Below are positions 18,771 through 27,328 of a stretch of DNA of 64,000 bases, one piece after another; the first letter of the stretch is position 1, and the number at the start of each line of letters is the position of its first letter. This DNA is from Mycolicibacterium setense. Lineage in GTDB: Bacteria; Actinomycetota; Actinomycetes; Mycobacteriales; Mycobacteriaceae. The position numbers were made by a program, and so were the translations under genes. The stretch covers positions 1-64,000 of the forward strand of contig NZ_JTJW01000008.1 in assembly GCF_000805385.1 (NCBI RefSeq), given 5' to 3'. The notes under the pieces are model-generated. The model had not been told where the DNA came from, made no database searches, and was given only the letters and a program-made list of their open reading frames with translations.

Positions 18771-19801
18771 GGTGCCACTCCCACGATCGAAAGTCCTTCG
18801 GTTTCGGGCCAGCCCAGCGCCAGGTTCATCGACTGCACCGCGGCGCCGCCGGTGCCCTTGGTGAGGTTGTCGATGGCGGCGATGGCGACAAGGGTCTGCG
18901 CCTGTTCATCCACTGCGACCTGGACCTGTGCGGCGTTGCTGCCGATCACCGAACCGGTCTTCGGCAGCTGCCCCTCGGGCAGCAGATGAATGAACGGCTC
19001 TGCGTCGTAAGCCTTTTCGTAGGCGGCACGAATCTCTGCCTCAGATGCCTCGGTGCGGGCGGTGCAGGTGGCCAGGATGCCCCGGGAGGTGGGGATCAGC
19101 ACCGGGGTGAACGAGACGGTCACGTCCTTGTCGGTCACCGACCGCAGTCCCTGGGCGATCTCCGGGGTGTGCCGGTGCTTGCCTGCGATGTTGTAGGCGC
19201 GGGCCGAGCCGATCACCTCGGAGCCCAGCAGATCCACCTTGGCCGACTTCCCCGCACCCGAGGTGCCGCTGACGGCGACCACGGTGACGGCCGGTTCGAC
19301 GAGGTCGGCAGCCACGGCGGGCAACAGCGCCAGCAGCGCCGCCGTCGGGTAGCAGCCTGGCACCGCGATGCGCTTGGCGCCCTTGAGCCGGTCTCGGGCA
19401 CCCGGCAACTCGGGCAGCCCGTAGGGCCAGCTGCCGGCATGCGCGGAACCGTAGAACTTCTCCCAGTCGGCGGCGTCGGTCAGCCGGAAGTCCGCACCGC
19501 AGTCGATGATCAGGGTGTCGGGACCGAGCTGTTCGGCCAGCGCCGCGGAATGCCCGTGCGGCAGGCCCAGGAACACCACGTCATGGCCGGCCAGCACCTC
19601 GGCATCGGTGGGTTCCAGAATGCGTGAGGCCAACGGAAGCAGGTGCGGGTGATGCTCGGAAATGCTGGTTCCGGCGCTGGAGGCCGCGGTCAACGCCCCG
19701 ATGGTCAACCGGCCGTCAGCGTAAGCCGGGTGTCCGAGCAGCAATCGCAGGATCTCTCCGCCGGCGTAGCCGCTTGCGCCGGCCACCGCTATCGAAGTCA
19801 T
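18767..19801 (-). CDS. argC: N-acetyl-gamma-glutamyl-phosphate reductase
   Basis: NADPH-dependent reduction in arginine synthesis and first gene of the operon. The N-terminal dinucleotide fold VAGASGYAGGEILRLL and the catalytic cysteine in IAVPGCYPTAA (about residue 147) are intact; IAGKHRHTPEI is the conserved histidine loop. It is 344 aa. The upstream 50 bp hold an ARG-box-like palindrome. Expression of argCJBDFRGH should start here. Confidence 0.97.
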   Translation of the reverse strand: MTSIAVAGASGYAGGEILRLLLGHPAYADGRLTIGALTAASSAGTSISEHHPHLLPLASRILEPTDAEVLAGHDVVFLGLPHGHSAALAEQLGPDTLIIDCGADFRLTDAADWEKFYGSAHAGSWPYGLPELPGARDRLKGAKRIAVPGCYPTAALLALLPAVAADLVEPAVTVVAVSGTSGAGKSAKVDLLGSEVIGSARAYNIAGKHRHTPEIAQGLRSVTDKDVTVSFTPVLIPTSRGILATCTARTEASEAEIRAAYEKAYDAEPFIHLLPEGQLPKTGSVIGSNAAQVQVAVDEQAQTLVAIAAIDNLTKGTGGAAVQSMNLALGWPETEGLSIVGVAP

Positions 19802-19812
19802 GCGGGCAATTC

Positions 19813-19826
19813 TGCATTCTTATGCA
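19813..19826 (-). promoter_or_regulatory. ARG-box-like operator upstream of argC
   Basis: A 14-bp near-palindrome, TGCATAAGAATGCA on the minus strand, lies 12 bp upstream of the argC ATG. Its TGCAT/ATGCA half-sites with AT-rich centre resemble known ArgR binding sites. A second AT-rich stretch with TGCA and ATTCAT elements lies at 827-845 of the same kilobase (19827-19845), as expected for paired ARG boxes. The placement over the promoter fits repression by the operon's own ArgR. Confidence 0.6.
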
Positions 19827-19850
19827 TGCAGTTGCAAATTCATTAACGGG

Positions 19851-20711
19851 CTATGCGGCGCCTACGCAGAGCGCGTCGTAGAGCCAGCGCTGAACCGACC
19901 CCACAGTAGGCGTCTCACCGGCGATTTCACTGAACAGGTTCCAGTACCGGCGGACGTCCGGATCGGTGTCCGCCCCGGCATTCGCGGTGAGCGCCCGTCG
20001 GAACCCGGGTGTGTCGGAAACCCGGCGAGCCCGGGCATGGGCATCGACGAACCGGTCGACGGCCGGTCCCTGCGAAGGTGGCTGACCAGCGCAGACAAGT
20101 GGCTGAGCCAGGTCACACGCCTCGGCGACACCGGCGACGAGGCCAGGACGATCGCTGATGCCGGCCGGCTCGAACCGCCACAGCTGCCTGGCCATGACCG
20201 CTCCGAACTCCGACCGGCGGGCGAGAGCCACAAGTTCTGCGTACGCGACGACGCGGGCTGTGCTCGTCTCGCCGGGCGGTGGCGGCACCGTCATCTCGAC
20301 GAACTCGTCGAACACCGTCGTCGACGTCGCCCCGGCGAACAACCGCCGCCAGAACCCGACGAGGACATCGTGCCCGCGACGTCCGTCCTGCGCGGCGATC
20401 AGCCCTTCCAACGCTGCCCGGCGACCTTTCAGACTGACCAACTCCGCGTCGATGGCTCGTCGTTCGGCCGCCACGGCCTCACCGATCGAGGTGCGGCCCG
20501 CCAGAACATCGCCGATGGCGTTCAGGCCGAGACCGACCCCTCGGAGCCGACGAACAAGCAGCAATGACTCGACTGCGGTGGCATCGAAGACCCGGTGTCC
20601 ACCGGAACTGCGTCGAGGCGCCAGGAGACCTTCGTCGCAGTAGTACCGAATGGTCCGCACCGGCACACCGGTGAGCCGCGACAACTCACCGATACTTGTG
20701 CTGTGCGTCAC
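19851..20711 (-). CDS. MerR-family transcriptional regulator
   Basis: 286 residues. The N-terminal MerR domain is complete: SIGELSRLTGVPVRTIRYYCDEGLLAPRRSSGGHRVFDATAVESLLLVRRLRG. A helical linker follows and then a long C-terminal region (about 110-286) of unknown fold that may sense a ligand. I chose GTG 20711, which starts just before SIGELS; a longer upstream frame adds about 34 unsupported residues. It is divergent from the MDMPI-fold gene across a MerR-type promoter. Confidence 0.88.
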   Translation of the reverse strand: MTHSTSIGELSRLTGVPVRTIRYYCDEGLLAPRRSSGGHRVFDATAVESLLLVRRLRGVGLGLNAIGDVLAGRTSIGEAVAAERRAIDAELVSLKGRRAALEGLIAAQDGRRGHDVLVGFWRRLFAGATSTTVFDEFVEMTVPPPPGETSTARVVAYAELVALARRSEFGAVMARQLWRFEPAGISDRPGLVAGVAEACDLAQPLVCAGQPPSQGPAVDRFVDAHARARRVSDTPGFRRALTANAGADTDPDVRRYWNLFSEIAGETPTVGSVQRWLYDALCVGAA

Positions 20712-20717
20712 AATCGC

Positions 20718-20749
20718 TTGAACCTCCACCTGGCTGGAGTTTCTAGCGT
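20718..20749 (+). promoter_or_regulatory. MerR-type promoter with operator in a 20-bp spacer
   Basis: TTGAAC (20718-20723) and TAGCGT (20744-20749) are 20 bp apart, longer than the 17-bp optimum. The spacer is filled by an inverted repeat, CTCCA (20724-20728) and TGGAG (20735-20739). This is the architecture at which MerR-family activators twist DNA to activate. The regulator's own gene starts seven bases to the left on the other strand and the target gene at 20757, so the site probably controls both. Confidence 0.65.
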
Positions 20750-20756
20750 AGGCGGC

Positions 20757-21428
20757 ATGAACTCCGAGGACATCTGGCATGCCGTCGACACCGAAAGACG
20801 GCGCCTGCTGCAACTACTCGAACAGCTCAGCGCATCACAATGGCGCCACGCCAGCCTCTGTGACAGATGGCAGGTTCGGGACGTCGTAGCCCACGTGGCG
20901 CTCTCGACCCATGCCCATGTCGGTCGAATACTGGTCAATCTGGTGCGCGCACGGGGCAATCTCGACCGCATGGTGTGCGATACCGCCGTTCGGCACGCCG
21001 CAAGGACAAGTGACCGCGATCTGCTGGGCGAAGTACGCGGCACCGTCGGGTCCCGCTTCACCGCAGTCGGCACCACACCGACTGATCGGCTGATGGATCT
21101 GCTGGTACACGGACAAGACATCGCCGTTCCGCTGGGCCTTCATCACGAAATGCCCGCCGAGACCGCACAGCTGGCGCTCGAACACATCTGGCACCCGCGG
21201 TTCCCGTTCCGTGCGGCCACGAAGCTGGCCCCGTACCGGTTACGCGCGGTCGACACCGACTGGGCGGCCGGCGACGGTCCGCTTGTCGAGGGACCGGTTT
21301 CGGCGCTTCTCCTGCTCGCAACCGGGCGCGATGCGGCGGCCCTGCCGCAGCTACGCGGTGCCGGGGTCACCTCGTTACGCCGAGCAGTCCCCCGCGAGCG
21401 GGAGGGGCCCCCAACAGAATCGCACTGA
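20757..21428 (+). CDS. DinB/maleylpyruvate isomerase-fold (MDMPI) protein
   Basis: 223 residues. The N-terminal half has the MDMPI_N / TIGR03083 pattern: a helix with the first histidine, LCDRWQVRDVVAHVALSTH, then LMDLLVHGQDIAVPLG. These four-helix proteins often bind metal and use mycothiol in actinobacteria, but the substrate is unknown here. The C-terminus (from about 185) has GPVSALLLLATGRDAA, also family-typical; the last ten residues are encoded by a GC-rich repeat and look like an added tail. Control by the divergent MerR gene is inferred from the promoter. Confidence 0.82.
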   Translation: MNSEDIWHAVDTERRRLLQLLEQLSASQWRHASLCDRWQVRDVVAHVALSTHAHVGRILVNLVRARGNLDRMVCDTAVRHAARTSDRDLLGEVRGTVGSRFTAVGTTPTDRLMDLLVHGQDIAVPLGLHHEMPAETAQLALEHIWHPRFPFRAATKLAPYRLRAVDTDWAAGDGPLVEGPVSALLLLATGRDAAALPQLRGAGVTSLRRAVPREREGPPTESH

Positions 21429-21467
21429 CGAGCGTCCGGTAACGCGATTCTCTGTCTGCTCGCGGGG
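21390..21467. repeat. Nested inverted repeat between MDMPI gene and pheT
   Basis: Two nested perfect repeats can fold into one long imperfect stem: CCCCGCGAGC (21390-21399) with GCTCGCGGGG (21458-21467), and AGAATCGC (21416-21423) with GCGATTCT (21444-21451). The element spans the last codons of the plus-strand gene and ends six bases before the pheT stop. It may act as a two-way terminator between convergent genes, or be a small mobile repeat that extended the plus-strand reading frame. Confidence 0.55.
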
Positions 21468-21472
21468 AAAGC

Positions 21473-23974
21473 TCAGCCGCGAAGAACCGCGCCGACCCGC
21501 TCGGCGGCGACGGCCACGGCGGCATCGCGCGCGGCGCTGGCCTCGTCCTCGGTCAGCGTGCGATCGGCAGCCCGGAACCGCAGCGCCAGGGTCAGCGACT
21601 TGCGCCCCTCCCCGATCTGCGGGCCGGTGTAGACGTCGTACAGCCTGACGTCCTCCAGCAGTTCGCCTGCCCCGTCGCGCACCGCGTCGACGACGGCGGC
21701 CGCGGCCACCTCGTCACCGACCACCACGCTGATGTCCTGGAACACCGCCGGGAACGGCGATACCGACGGCGCCGGCAGCGCTTCGACGATCGGCACGGCA
21801 TCGAGATCGAGTTCGACGGCGCACGCCCCCTTGGGCAGGCCCGTGCGCTCGATGACAGCCGGATGCAGCTGCCCCGCATAACCGACCGGGATATCGCCGA
21901 CAATCACCTCGGCACAGCGGCCCGGATGCCACGGCAGCTCCTGCGCGGCGCGCAGGGTGAACTCCACCCCGGCGGCCCGGCCGATCACCCGTACCGCCTC
22001 GAACGCGTCAGCCGCTTCCACCGGACGTCCGGGACCCCACGGCCCGGCGGGTTCACGCAGCCCGGCCAGCACCGCCGCGACGTGCTGCGGCTGGCGCGGC
22101 AGCGACGCGTCCAGCCCGGCGATCTCCTCGTCGGTGGGTCTGCGGTCAGTCGGGATGCGCTCGACCGACCGGGTCTGCTCGGTGGGGTGCACCACCTCTT
22201 GAATCCCGAACAGTGCCACGTCAGCTGCACCGCGGGATACGTTGCGGCCCAAGGCCTCAAGAAGTCCCGGCAGCAGCGTGGTGGCCAGCTGCGGCCGGTC
22301 GGCCTCCAGCGGATTGAGCACCTTCGTGGCGTTGCGCCGCGGATCGTCGGCAGCAAGGCCCCACGCGTCGAACACGCCGGCAGGCAGGAACGGCGTCGGC
22401 AGAACCTCGACGAAACCGGCCAGCGCCAGTGACTTTCCGATCGCCCGGCGTCGCTTCTGCACCGCGGTCAGGCCACGCCCGGCAGGTGCCGTCGGCAGCA
22501 CCGACGGGATGGACTCCAGGCCCTCCAGGCGCAGCACCTCCTCCACCAGGTCGGCACGCTGACGCATGTCGGGCCGCCAGCTGGGAGGGGTGACGGTCAA
22601 TGAAGCGGAACCGGCCGCTTCAACAACAATGGCGCCGATCTGGCTGAGACGCCGTGCCGTGGTGCCCGCCGGGTACGTGACCCCGGCAGTGCGGTCGGGC
22701 AGATCGGCCGGGATCTCGACTGCCGGCTGCGACCAGTCGGTGCGCCCGTCAGCGCGCCAATCGGTGAGCGTCGGTGCGACGGTGCCGCCGGCGATCTCGG
22801 CCAGCAGCGTCGCGCAACGGTCCAGGGCCGCAACGGAAATGGCCGGGTCGACCGAACGCTCGTAGCGACGGCCGGCCTCGCTGGCCAGGTGCAGGCGGCG
22901 CTGGGTGCGCGACACCGCGGCCGGATCCCACACCGCGGCCTCCAACAGCACGTCGGTGGTGGAATCGCGCACCTCGGTGGTGCCCGCCCCCATCACGCCG
23001 CCGATCGCCGCGGTCGCGACGTCGTCGACGATCAGCACGTCCGCCGAGTTCAGGGTGCGCTCGACATCGTCGAGCGTGACGACCTTTTCGCCGTCACGGG
23101 CGAAGCGGACCGCGAAACCACCGGTGATGAGGCTGCTGTCATGGGCGTGCATCGGGTGGCCGATTTCGAGCATGACGTAGTTGGTGACGTCGACGGCCGG
23201 CGAGATGGCGCGGATGCCGCTGAGCATCAGCCTGCGCTGCAGCCACCACGGCGACACGGCCGCCGGGTCGATGCCGGTGACCGGACGTAACCCGAAGCGC
23301 TGCACGCCCGTTCTGGGCTCGACGGTCAGCGGCCAGGCCTCCCCCTCGGCGGGCAGCGGTGCCACATCGGCCAGATCGACGAAGTCGAGGTCGTGCGCAC
23401 AGGCGATCTCGCGGGCCAGGCCGCGCACCGACAGGCAGTAGCCGCGGTCCGGCGTGATCGCCAGGTGGAACACCACGTCGTCGAGACCCAGGACCTCGGC
23501 GGCCGGGGTACCGGGTTCGGCGGTGCCCTCGGGCAGCACGAGGATGCCCGACTGATCGACACCCAGGTTCATCTCGGCTGCCGAGCAGATCATGCCGTCG
23601 GAAACCCTGCCGTAGGTCTTGCGCGTGGCGATTGTGAAATCGCCGGGCAGGACGGTGCCGGGCAGGGCCACCACCACCAAGTCGCCTACGGCGAAATTCG
23701 TTGCTCCGCAGACGATGTCGCGCGGCACGCCATCGACGTTCTGGACCCCGACGTCCACCTTGCAGGCCCGGATCGGCTTCTTGAACTCGGTGAGTTCCTC
23801 GATCTCGGCGACACGACCGATGGTCAGCGGACCGCTGACCGGACCGATCGGGATGATCTCCTCGACCTCGTGGCCGATCCGGATGAAGGTCTGTTCAAGC
23901 TCGTCGACCGATACGTCCCAATCCGGGGCACCGGCGCGCACGGCCTCACGCAGCCAGCTGAATGGAATGCGCAT
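21473..23974 (-). CDS. pheT: Phenylalanyl-tRNA synthetase beta chain
   Basis: 833 residues. The N-terminus MRIPFSWLREAV leads into an EMAP/tRNA-binding domain (about 40-150, VQNVDGVPRDIVCGATNFAVGDLVVVALPGTVLP). B3/B4 editing, B5, core and a C-terminal ferredoxin-like anticodon-binding domain (SPFPAVFQDISVVV...SLTLALRFRAADRTLTEDE) follow. It forms an alpha2-beta2 enzyme with PheS. Its ATG overlaps the pheS stop by one base (TGATG), so the two are translated together. Confidence 0.97.
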   Translation of the reverse strand: MRIPFSWLREAVRAGAPDWDVSVDELEQTFIRIGHEVEEIIPIGPVSGPLTIGRVAEIEELTEFKKPIRACKVDVGVQNVDGVPRDIVCGATNFAVGDLVVVALPGTVLPGDFTIATRKTYGRVSDGMICSAAEMNLGVDQSGILVLPEGTAEPGTPAAEVLGLDDVVFHLAITPDRGYCLSVRGLAREIACAHDLDFVDLADVAPLPAEGEAWPLTVEPRTGVQRFGLRPVTGIDPAAVSPWWLQRRLMLSGIRAISPAVDVTNYVMLEIGHPMHAHDSSLITGGFAVRFARDGEKVVTLDDVERTLNSADVLIVDDVATAAIGGVMGAGTTEVRDSTTDVLLEAAVWDPAAVSRTQRRLHLASEAGRRYERSVDPAISVAALDRCATLLAEIAGGTVAPTLTDWRADGRTDWSQPAVEIPADLPDRTAGVTYPAGTTARRLSQIGAIVVEAAGSASLTVTPPSWRPDMRQRADLVEEVLRLEGLESIPSVLPTAPAGRGLTAVQKRRRAIGKSLALAGFVEVLPTPFLPAGVFDAWGLAADDPRRNATKVLNPLEADRPQLATTLLPGLLEALGRNVSRGAADVALFGIQEVVHPTEQTRSVERIPTDRRPTDEEIAGLDASLPRQPQHVAAVLAGLREPAGPWGPGRPVEAADAFEAVRVIGRAAGVEFTLRAAQELPWHPGRCAEVIVGDIPVGYAGQLHPAVIERTGLPKGACAVELDLDAVPIVEALPAPSVSPFPAVFQDISVVVGDEVAAAAVVDAVRDGAGELLEDVRLYDVYTGPQIGEGRKSLTLALRFRAADRTLTEDEASAARDAAVAVAAERVGAVLRG

Positions 23975-25014
23975 CAGGCACCGACCCCGAACGGCAGCGA
24001 GAACCGGACATCGCCCTCGACCATGTCACGCATGTCGGGAATTCCGTTGCGGAACTGCAGGGTTCGCTCCAATCCCATGCCGAAGGCAAATCCGGAATAC
24101 TCGTCGGGGTCGATACCGCAGGCGCGCAACACGTTTGGGTTGACCATCCCGCAGCCGCCCCATTCGACCCAGCCGGGGCCGCCCTTCTTGCCGGGAAACC
24201 AGATGTCCACCTCGGCCGAAGGCTCGGTGAAGGGGAAGAAGTGGGGACGGAACCGGGTGCGCCCCTCGGGACCGAACTGGGCCCGCGCGAACGCGTCCAA
24301 CGTGCCGCGCAGGTGAGCCATGGTCAGGCCCTTGTCCACGGCCAGCCCCTCAACCTGATGGAACACCGGTGTGTGGGTGGAATCCAGTTCATCGGTCCGG
24401 AAGGTTCGGCCGATCGAGATGATGTAGACCGGAAGCTCGCGCTCCAGCAGCGCGCGGATCTGCACGGGCGATGTGTGCGTGCGCAACACCTGCCGCGACC
24501 CATCAGGGGCGATCTGGAAGGTGTCCTGCTCGCTACGGGCCGGGTGGTCCGGCGGGAAGTTCAGTGCATCGAAGTTGAACTGCTCGGTCTCGACCTCGGG
24601 ACCCTCGGCCAGTTCCCAGCCCATCGCCACGAAGGTGTCGGCGACGTTCTCGGCCAGGATCGTGATCGGGTGACGGGCACCTACCGGCTGGCGCGTCGAC
24701 GGCAGCGTCACGTCGATGCGTTCGGCGACCAGCACGGCGGCGTCACGCTCGGCACGCAGTACGGCCAGCCGCTCGTCGTACGCGCGCTGAGCCTCGCCGC
24801 GCGCGACGTTGACCCGTTTGCCTGCGTCGGCGCGGTCGCTCTTCGGCAGCGTCGCCAGCGCCTGGCGGGCCAGGGCGATCGGGGCACGATCACCGAGGTG
24901 CTCGGTCTTGGCGCGCGCAAGCGCGTCGAGGTCGACGGCCTCGTCGAATGCGTGCCGGGCCGCTTTCACCGCGTCGTCGAGCGCGGCGGCGGACAAATCC
25001 TTCTCGTCACCCAC
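23974..25014 (-). CDS. pheS: Phenylalanyl-tRNA synthetase alpha chain
   Basis: 346 residues. The N-terminal coiled-coil (about 5-90) is followed by the class II catalytic core with motif 2 RTHTSPVQIR..IGRTFRTDELDSTHTPVFHQVEGLAVD and motif 3 GFAFGMGLERTLQFRNGI. It charges tRNA-Phe with PheT. The start is GTG at 25014. The 149 bp upstream show no T-box or other riboswitch that I can recognise. Confidence 0.97.
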   Translation of the reverse strand: MGDEKDLSAAALDDAVKAARHAFDEAVDLDALARAKTEHLGDRAPIALARQALATLPKSDRADAGKRVNVARGEAQRAYDERLAVLRAERDAAVLVAERIDVTLPSTRQPVGARHPITILAENVADTFVAMGWELAEGPEVETEQFNFDALNFPPDHPARSEQDTFQIAPDGSRQVLRTHTSPVQIRALLERELPVYIISIGRTFRTDELDSTHTPVFHQVEGLAVDKGLTMAHLRGTLDAFARAQFGPEGRTRFRPHFFPFTEPSAEVDIWFPGKKGGPGWVEWGGCGMVNPNVLRACGIDPDEYSGFAFGMGLERTLQFRNGIPDMRDMVEGDVRFSLPFGVGA

Positions 25015-25163
25015 TCGGCGACAGCCTCCTTGATGTCTGCGGCACCGGTGTGACGCAAGTGCTGATCATATGTGATCGGCATTCGGCCGATGACGCTGCG
25101 GTTTTGGATCAGCCGGACCCATCCGTCAACGGTGTGGGAGGCGTCGCGTCACGTGTCCGAGCG

Positions 25164-26051
25164 TCAGGTGGCGGGCAGCTGCCCGGAGGTTTTCACCCGG
25201 TACATCACCAGATCGTCGGGCACGCCTTCGGGCTTGTTCGAGAACATCTGCCGCCGCTGACGTTTCACTGTGACGCCGAGTGCTGCCAACTCCTCTTCGG
25301 AGATGCCCTCCAGCGTGGTGTGGGACACCACGAGCCCGCCGCTGTTGGCCCGCTCCATCACCCTGGCCGTGATGTTGACGTCGACGCCGAGCCAGTCCGA
25401 TCCGATGCGTTGCGGACGTCCCGTGTGGATGCCGACGCGCATGCGCGGGGCGTAGCCGTCCATGTCGATGCCCTTAACCCCGTCGAGCGCAATGAGCATC
25501 GCTTCCAGGGCAGTGCCCGGGTCGGAGAACACCGCCATCATGCCGTCGCCCATCCGTTTGACGATGTGACCACCGGCCTCCAGCACCGGAGGCTCGATCA
25601 CTTGCGCGACGCGGCGCAGCAATCGCAAGGTGGCGTCATCGCCGGAGCGCAGTGACCACGAGGAAAAACCGACGAGGTCGGTGAACGCCAGCGTCACCTC
25701 GGGATTGGCGGGCGTCCCCGAGACGCGTTCGGTGAGCGCCTGCCACACCTGTAACGCGCCCAGGCTCACCTCCCGCGAGGCGGCGTCACGGTCCAGCAGC
25801 CGGTCGGCCACCCTGGCCGCGGCCCGCGGACCGCCCACTCCCGACGCCGAGAGGCGATCCCCGAAGTCCGGATCCCCGGGAAGCGCCCGCCGGACCCGCC
25901 GGACCAGGTCGACGACGGCGGGGCTGCGATTGGCGTTCTGCAGCCACCCGAACGGGCCCGGCAGCCCGGGTCTGGATTCCGGGCGCTGTCGCGGCGCCCG
26001 CTCGATATCCCCGACTCGGCCGGACGGGTCATCGAACGGCTCGCCATCCAC
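25164..26051 (-). CDS. Class III adenylate cyclase
   Basis: 295 residues. The C-terminal half is a cyclase homology domain: metal-binding FTDLVGFSSWSLRSGD, KRMGDGMMAVF, RVGIHTGRP, and the ring-closure segment GVDVNITARVMERA. The N-terminal 110 residues are arginine-rich with a short helical region and no membrane segment. It corresponds to Rv1647 of M. tuberculosis, a characterised cyclase, and should make cAMP in the cytoplasm. A cAMP-binding universal stress protein homologue (49183-49626) lies in the same window, but is not adjacent. Confidence 0.9.
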   Translation of the reverse strand: MDGEPFDDPSGRVGDIERAPRQRPESRPGLPGPFGWLQNANRSPAVVDLVRRVRRALPGDPDFGDRLSASGVGGPRAAARVADRLLDRDAASREVSLGALQVWQALTERVSGTPANPEVTLAFTDLVGFSSWSLRSGDDATLRLLRRVAQVIEPPVLEAGGHIVKRMGDGMMAVFSDPGTALEAMLIALDGVKGIDMDGYAPRMRVGIHTGRPQRIGSDWLGVDVNITARVMERANSGGLVVSHTTLEGISEEELAALGVTVKRQRRQMFSNKPEGVPDDLVMYRVKTSGQLPAT

Positions 26052-26207
26052 AGCGCAAGACTAAGCGGCTCGCCGACCGGGCGGCAATCACACCACGAGC
26101 GGGTTTGCCCACAGTCCCCCGACATCGGAAAACCTGGCTGGTCACAGCCCTGTGGCGCGAGGGTAGCCGCCGTATAACAGTGCGCGGCGACGCGCCGCGC
26201 CAATGTA

Positions 26208-26223
26208 GACAACGTGCGTTGTC
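26208..26223 (+). promoter_or_regulatory. Perfect palindrome over the oxygenase promoter
   Basis: GACAACG (26208-26214) and CGTTGTC (26217-26223) form a 16-bp inverted repeat with a two-base centre. A possible -10 TACTAT begins at 26226. The site lies 55 bp upstream of the oxygenase start and has the size of a TetR-type operator. The cognate regulator is not in the neighbourhood. Confidence 0.5.
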
Positions 26224-26278
26224 ACTACTATCGTTGGCCGCAGCTGTGATCCACGTCATGACGAGTCAGCGAGGACCA

Positions 26279-27301
26279 ATGACCACACAAGCCACCACCG
26301 CCGGCGAACGCGATCCACTGGGCCCGGATTCGCTGACCTGGAAGTACTTCGGCGACCTGCGCACCGGGATGCTGGGCGTCTGGATCGGGGCGATCCAGAA
26401 CATGTACCCCGAGCTCGGCGCCGGCGTCGAGGAGCACTCGATCCTGCTGCGCGAACCGCTGCAGCGGGTGACCCGGTCGGTGTATCCGATCATGGGAGTG
26501 GTCTACGACGGCGACCGCGCGCCGAACACCGGTGCGCAGATCAAGGGCTTCCACACCACCATCAAGGGCGTCGACAGCCAAGGACGGCGTTATCACGCGC
26601 TGAACCCGGAGACCTTCTACTGGGCGCACGCCACGTTCTTCATGTTGATCATCAAGACCGCGGAGTATTTCTGCGGCGGCCTGACCGAAGCCGAGAAAGA
26701 ACAGCTGTTCGCCGAACACGTGCAGTGGTACCGGATGTACGGCATGAGCATGCGACCGGTCCCCAACAGCTGGGAGGAGTTTCAGGAGTACTGGGACGCC
26801 AAGTGCCGCGACGAGCTCGAGATCAACCGGGCCACGCTCGACATCTTCACCATCCGCATCCCCAAGCCATGGTTCGTGTTGATGCCGACGCCGATCTGGG
26901 ACCAGCTCTTCAAACCTCTTGTGGGAGCACAGCGCTGGATCGCAGCGGGCCTGTTCGACCCGGCGGTGCGGGAGAAGGCCGGGATGCGCTGGACCCCCGG
27001 CGACGAGGTGCTGCTGCGGATCTTCGGCAAGATGGTGGAATTGGCGTTCGTCGCCGTGCCTGACGAGATCCGGCTGCACCCGCGCGCCCTGTCGGCCTAC
27101 CGCCGCGCGGCCGGAAAGCTACCGGCCGACGGTCCTCTGGTGGAAGCACCGAGCTTCACAGCCCCGCCCCGCGACCGCTGGGGACTGCCGATGCACTACC
27201 TGCCGCGCAACAAAACCCTGCTGGACCGGGCCGGCGCCCTGGTGCACACCACGTTCTCACTGCCGGCGCTGCGGCGTCCCGCCCGCCGCCCCGCGGCCTG
27301 A
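26279..27301 (+). CDS. Oxygenase of the MpaB / rubber-oxygenase family (DUF2236)
   Basis: 340 residues. The family pattern is visible: GPDSLTWKYFGDLRTGMLGVWIGAIQNMYPELGAGVEEHS, then RYHALNPETFYWAHATFFMLI and EHVQWYRMYGMSMRPVPNSWEEFQEYWD. Members related to latex-clearing protein and fungal MpaB bind b-type haem and cleave C=C bonds of isoprenoids; the substrate here is unknown. Cytoplasmic or loosely membrane-attached. ATG 26279 is chosen because GAGGACCA precedes it directly; an in-frame ATG at 26258 is possible. It corresponds to Rv1645c. The acyl-CoA dehydrogenase gene follows after 27 bp. Confidence 0.87.
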   Translation: MTTQATTAGERDPLGPDSLTWKYFGDLRTGMLGVWIGAIQNMYPELGAGVEEHSILLREPLQRVTRSVYPIMGVVYDGDRAPNTGAQIKGFHTTIKGVDSQGRRYHALNPETFYWAHATFFMLIIKTAEYFCGGLTEAEKEQLFAEHVQWYRMYGMSMRPVPNSWEEFQEYWDAKCRDELEINRATLDIFTIRIPKPWFVLMPTPIWDQLFKPLVGAQRWIAAGLFDPAVREKAGMRWTPGDEVLLRIFGKMVELAFVAVPDEIRLHPRALSAYRRAAGKLPADGPLVEAPSFTAPPRDRWGLPMHYLPRNKTLLDRAGALVHTTFSLPALRRPARRPAA

Positions 27302-27306
27302 CTTTT

Positions 27307-27328
27307 GACACGTGTCTAAGCTGTCGAG
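27307..27328 (+). promoter_or_regulatory. Palindrome and leaderless promoter of the acyl-CoA dehydrogenase gene
   Basis: The perfect 10-bp palindrome GACACGTGTC (27307-27316) abuts a -10 box TAAGCT (27317-27322). The ATG at 27329 lies exactly seven bases after that box, so transcription probably begins on the A of the start codon, giving a leaderless mRNA as is common in mycobacteria. The palindrome is in position for a TetR-type repressor. Confidence 0.55.

Noticed and set aside
25015..25163. Region upstream of pheS, considered as a T-box or phenylalanine leader peptide
   Set aside because: No T-box core sequence, phenylalanine codon run or terminator-antiterminator pair is visible.
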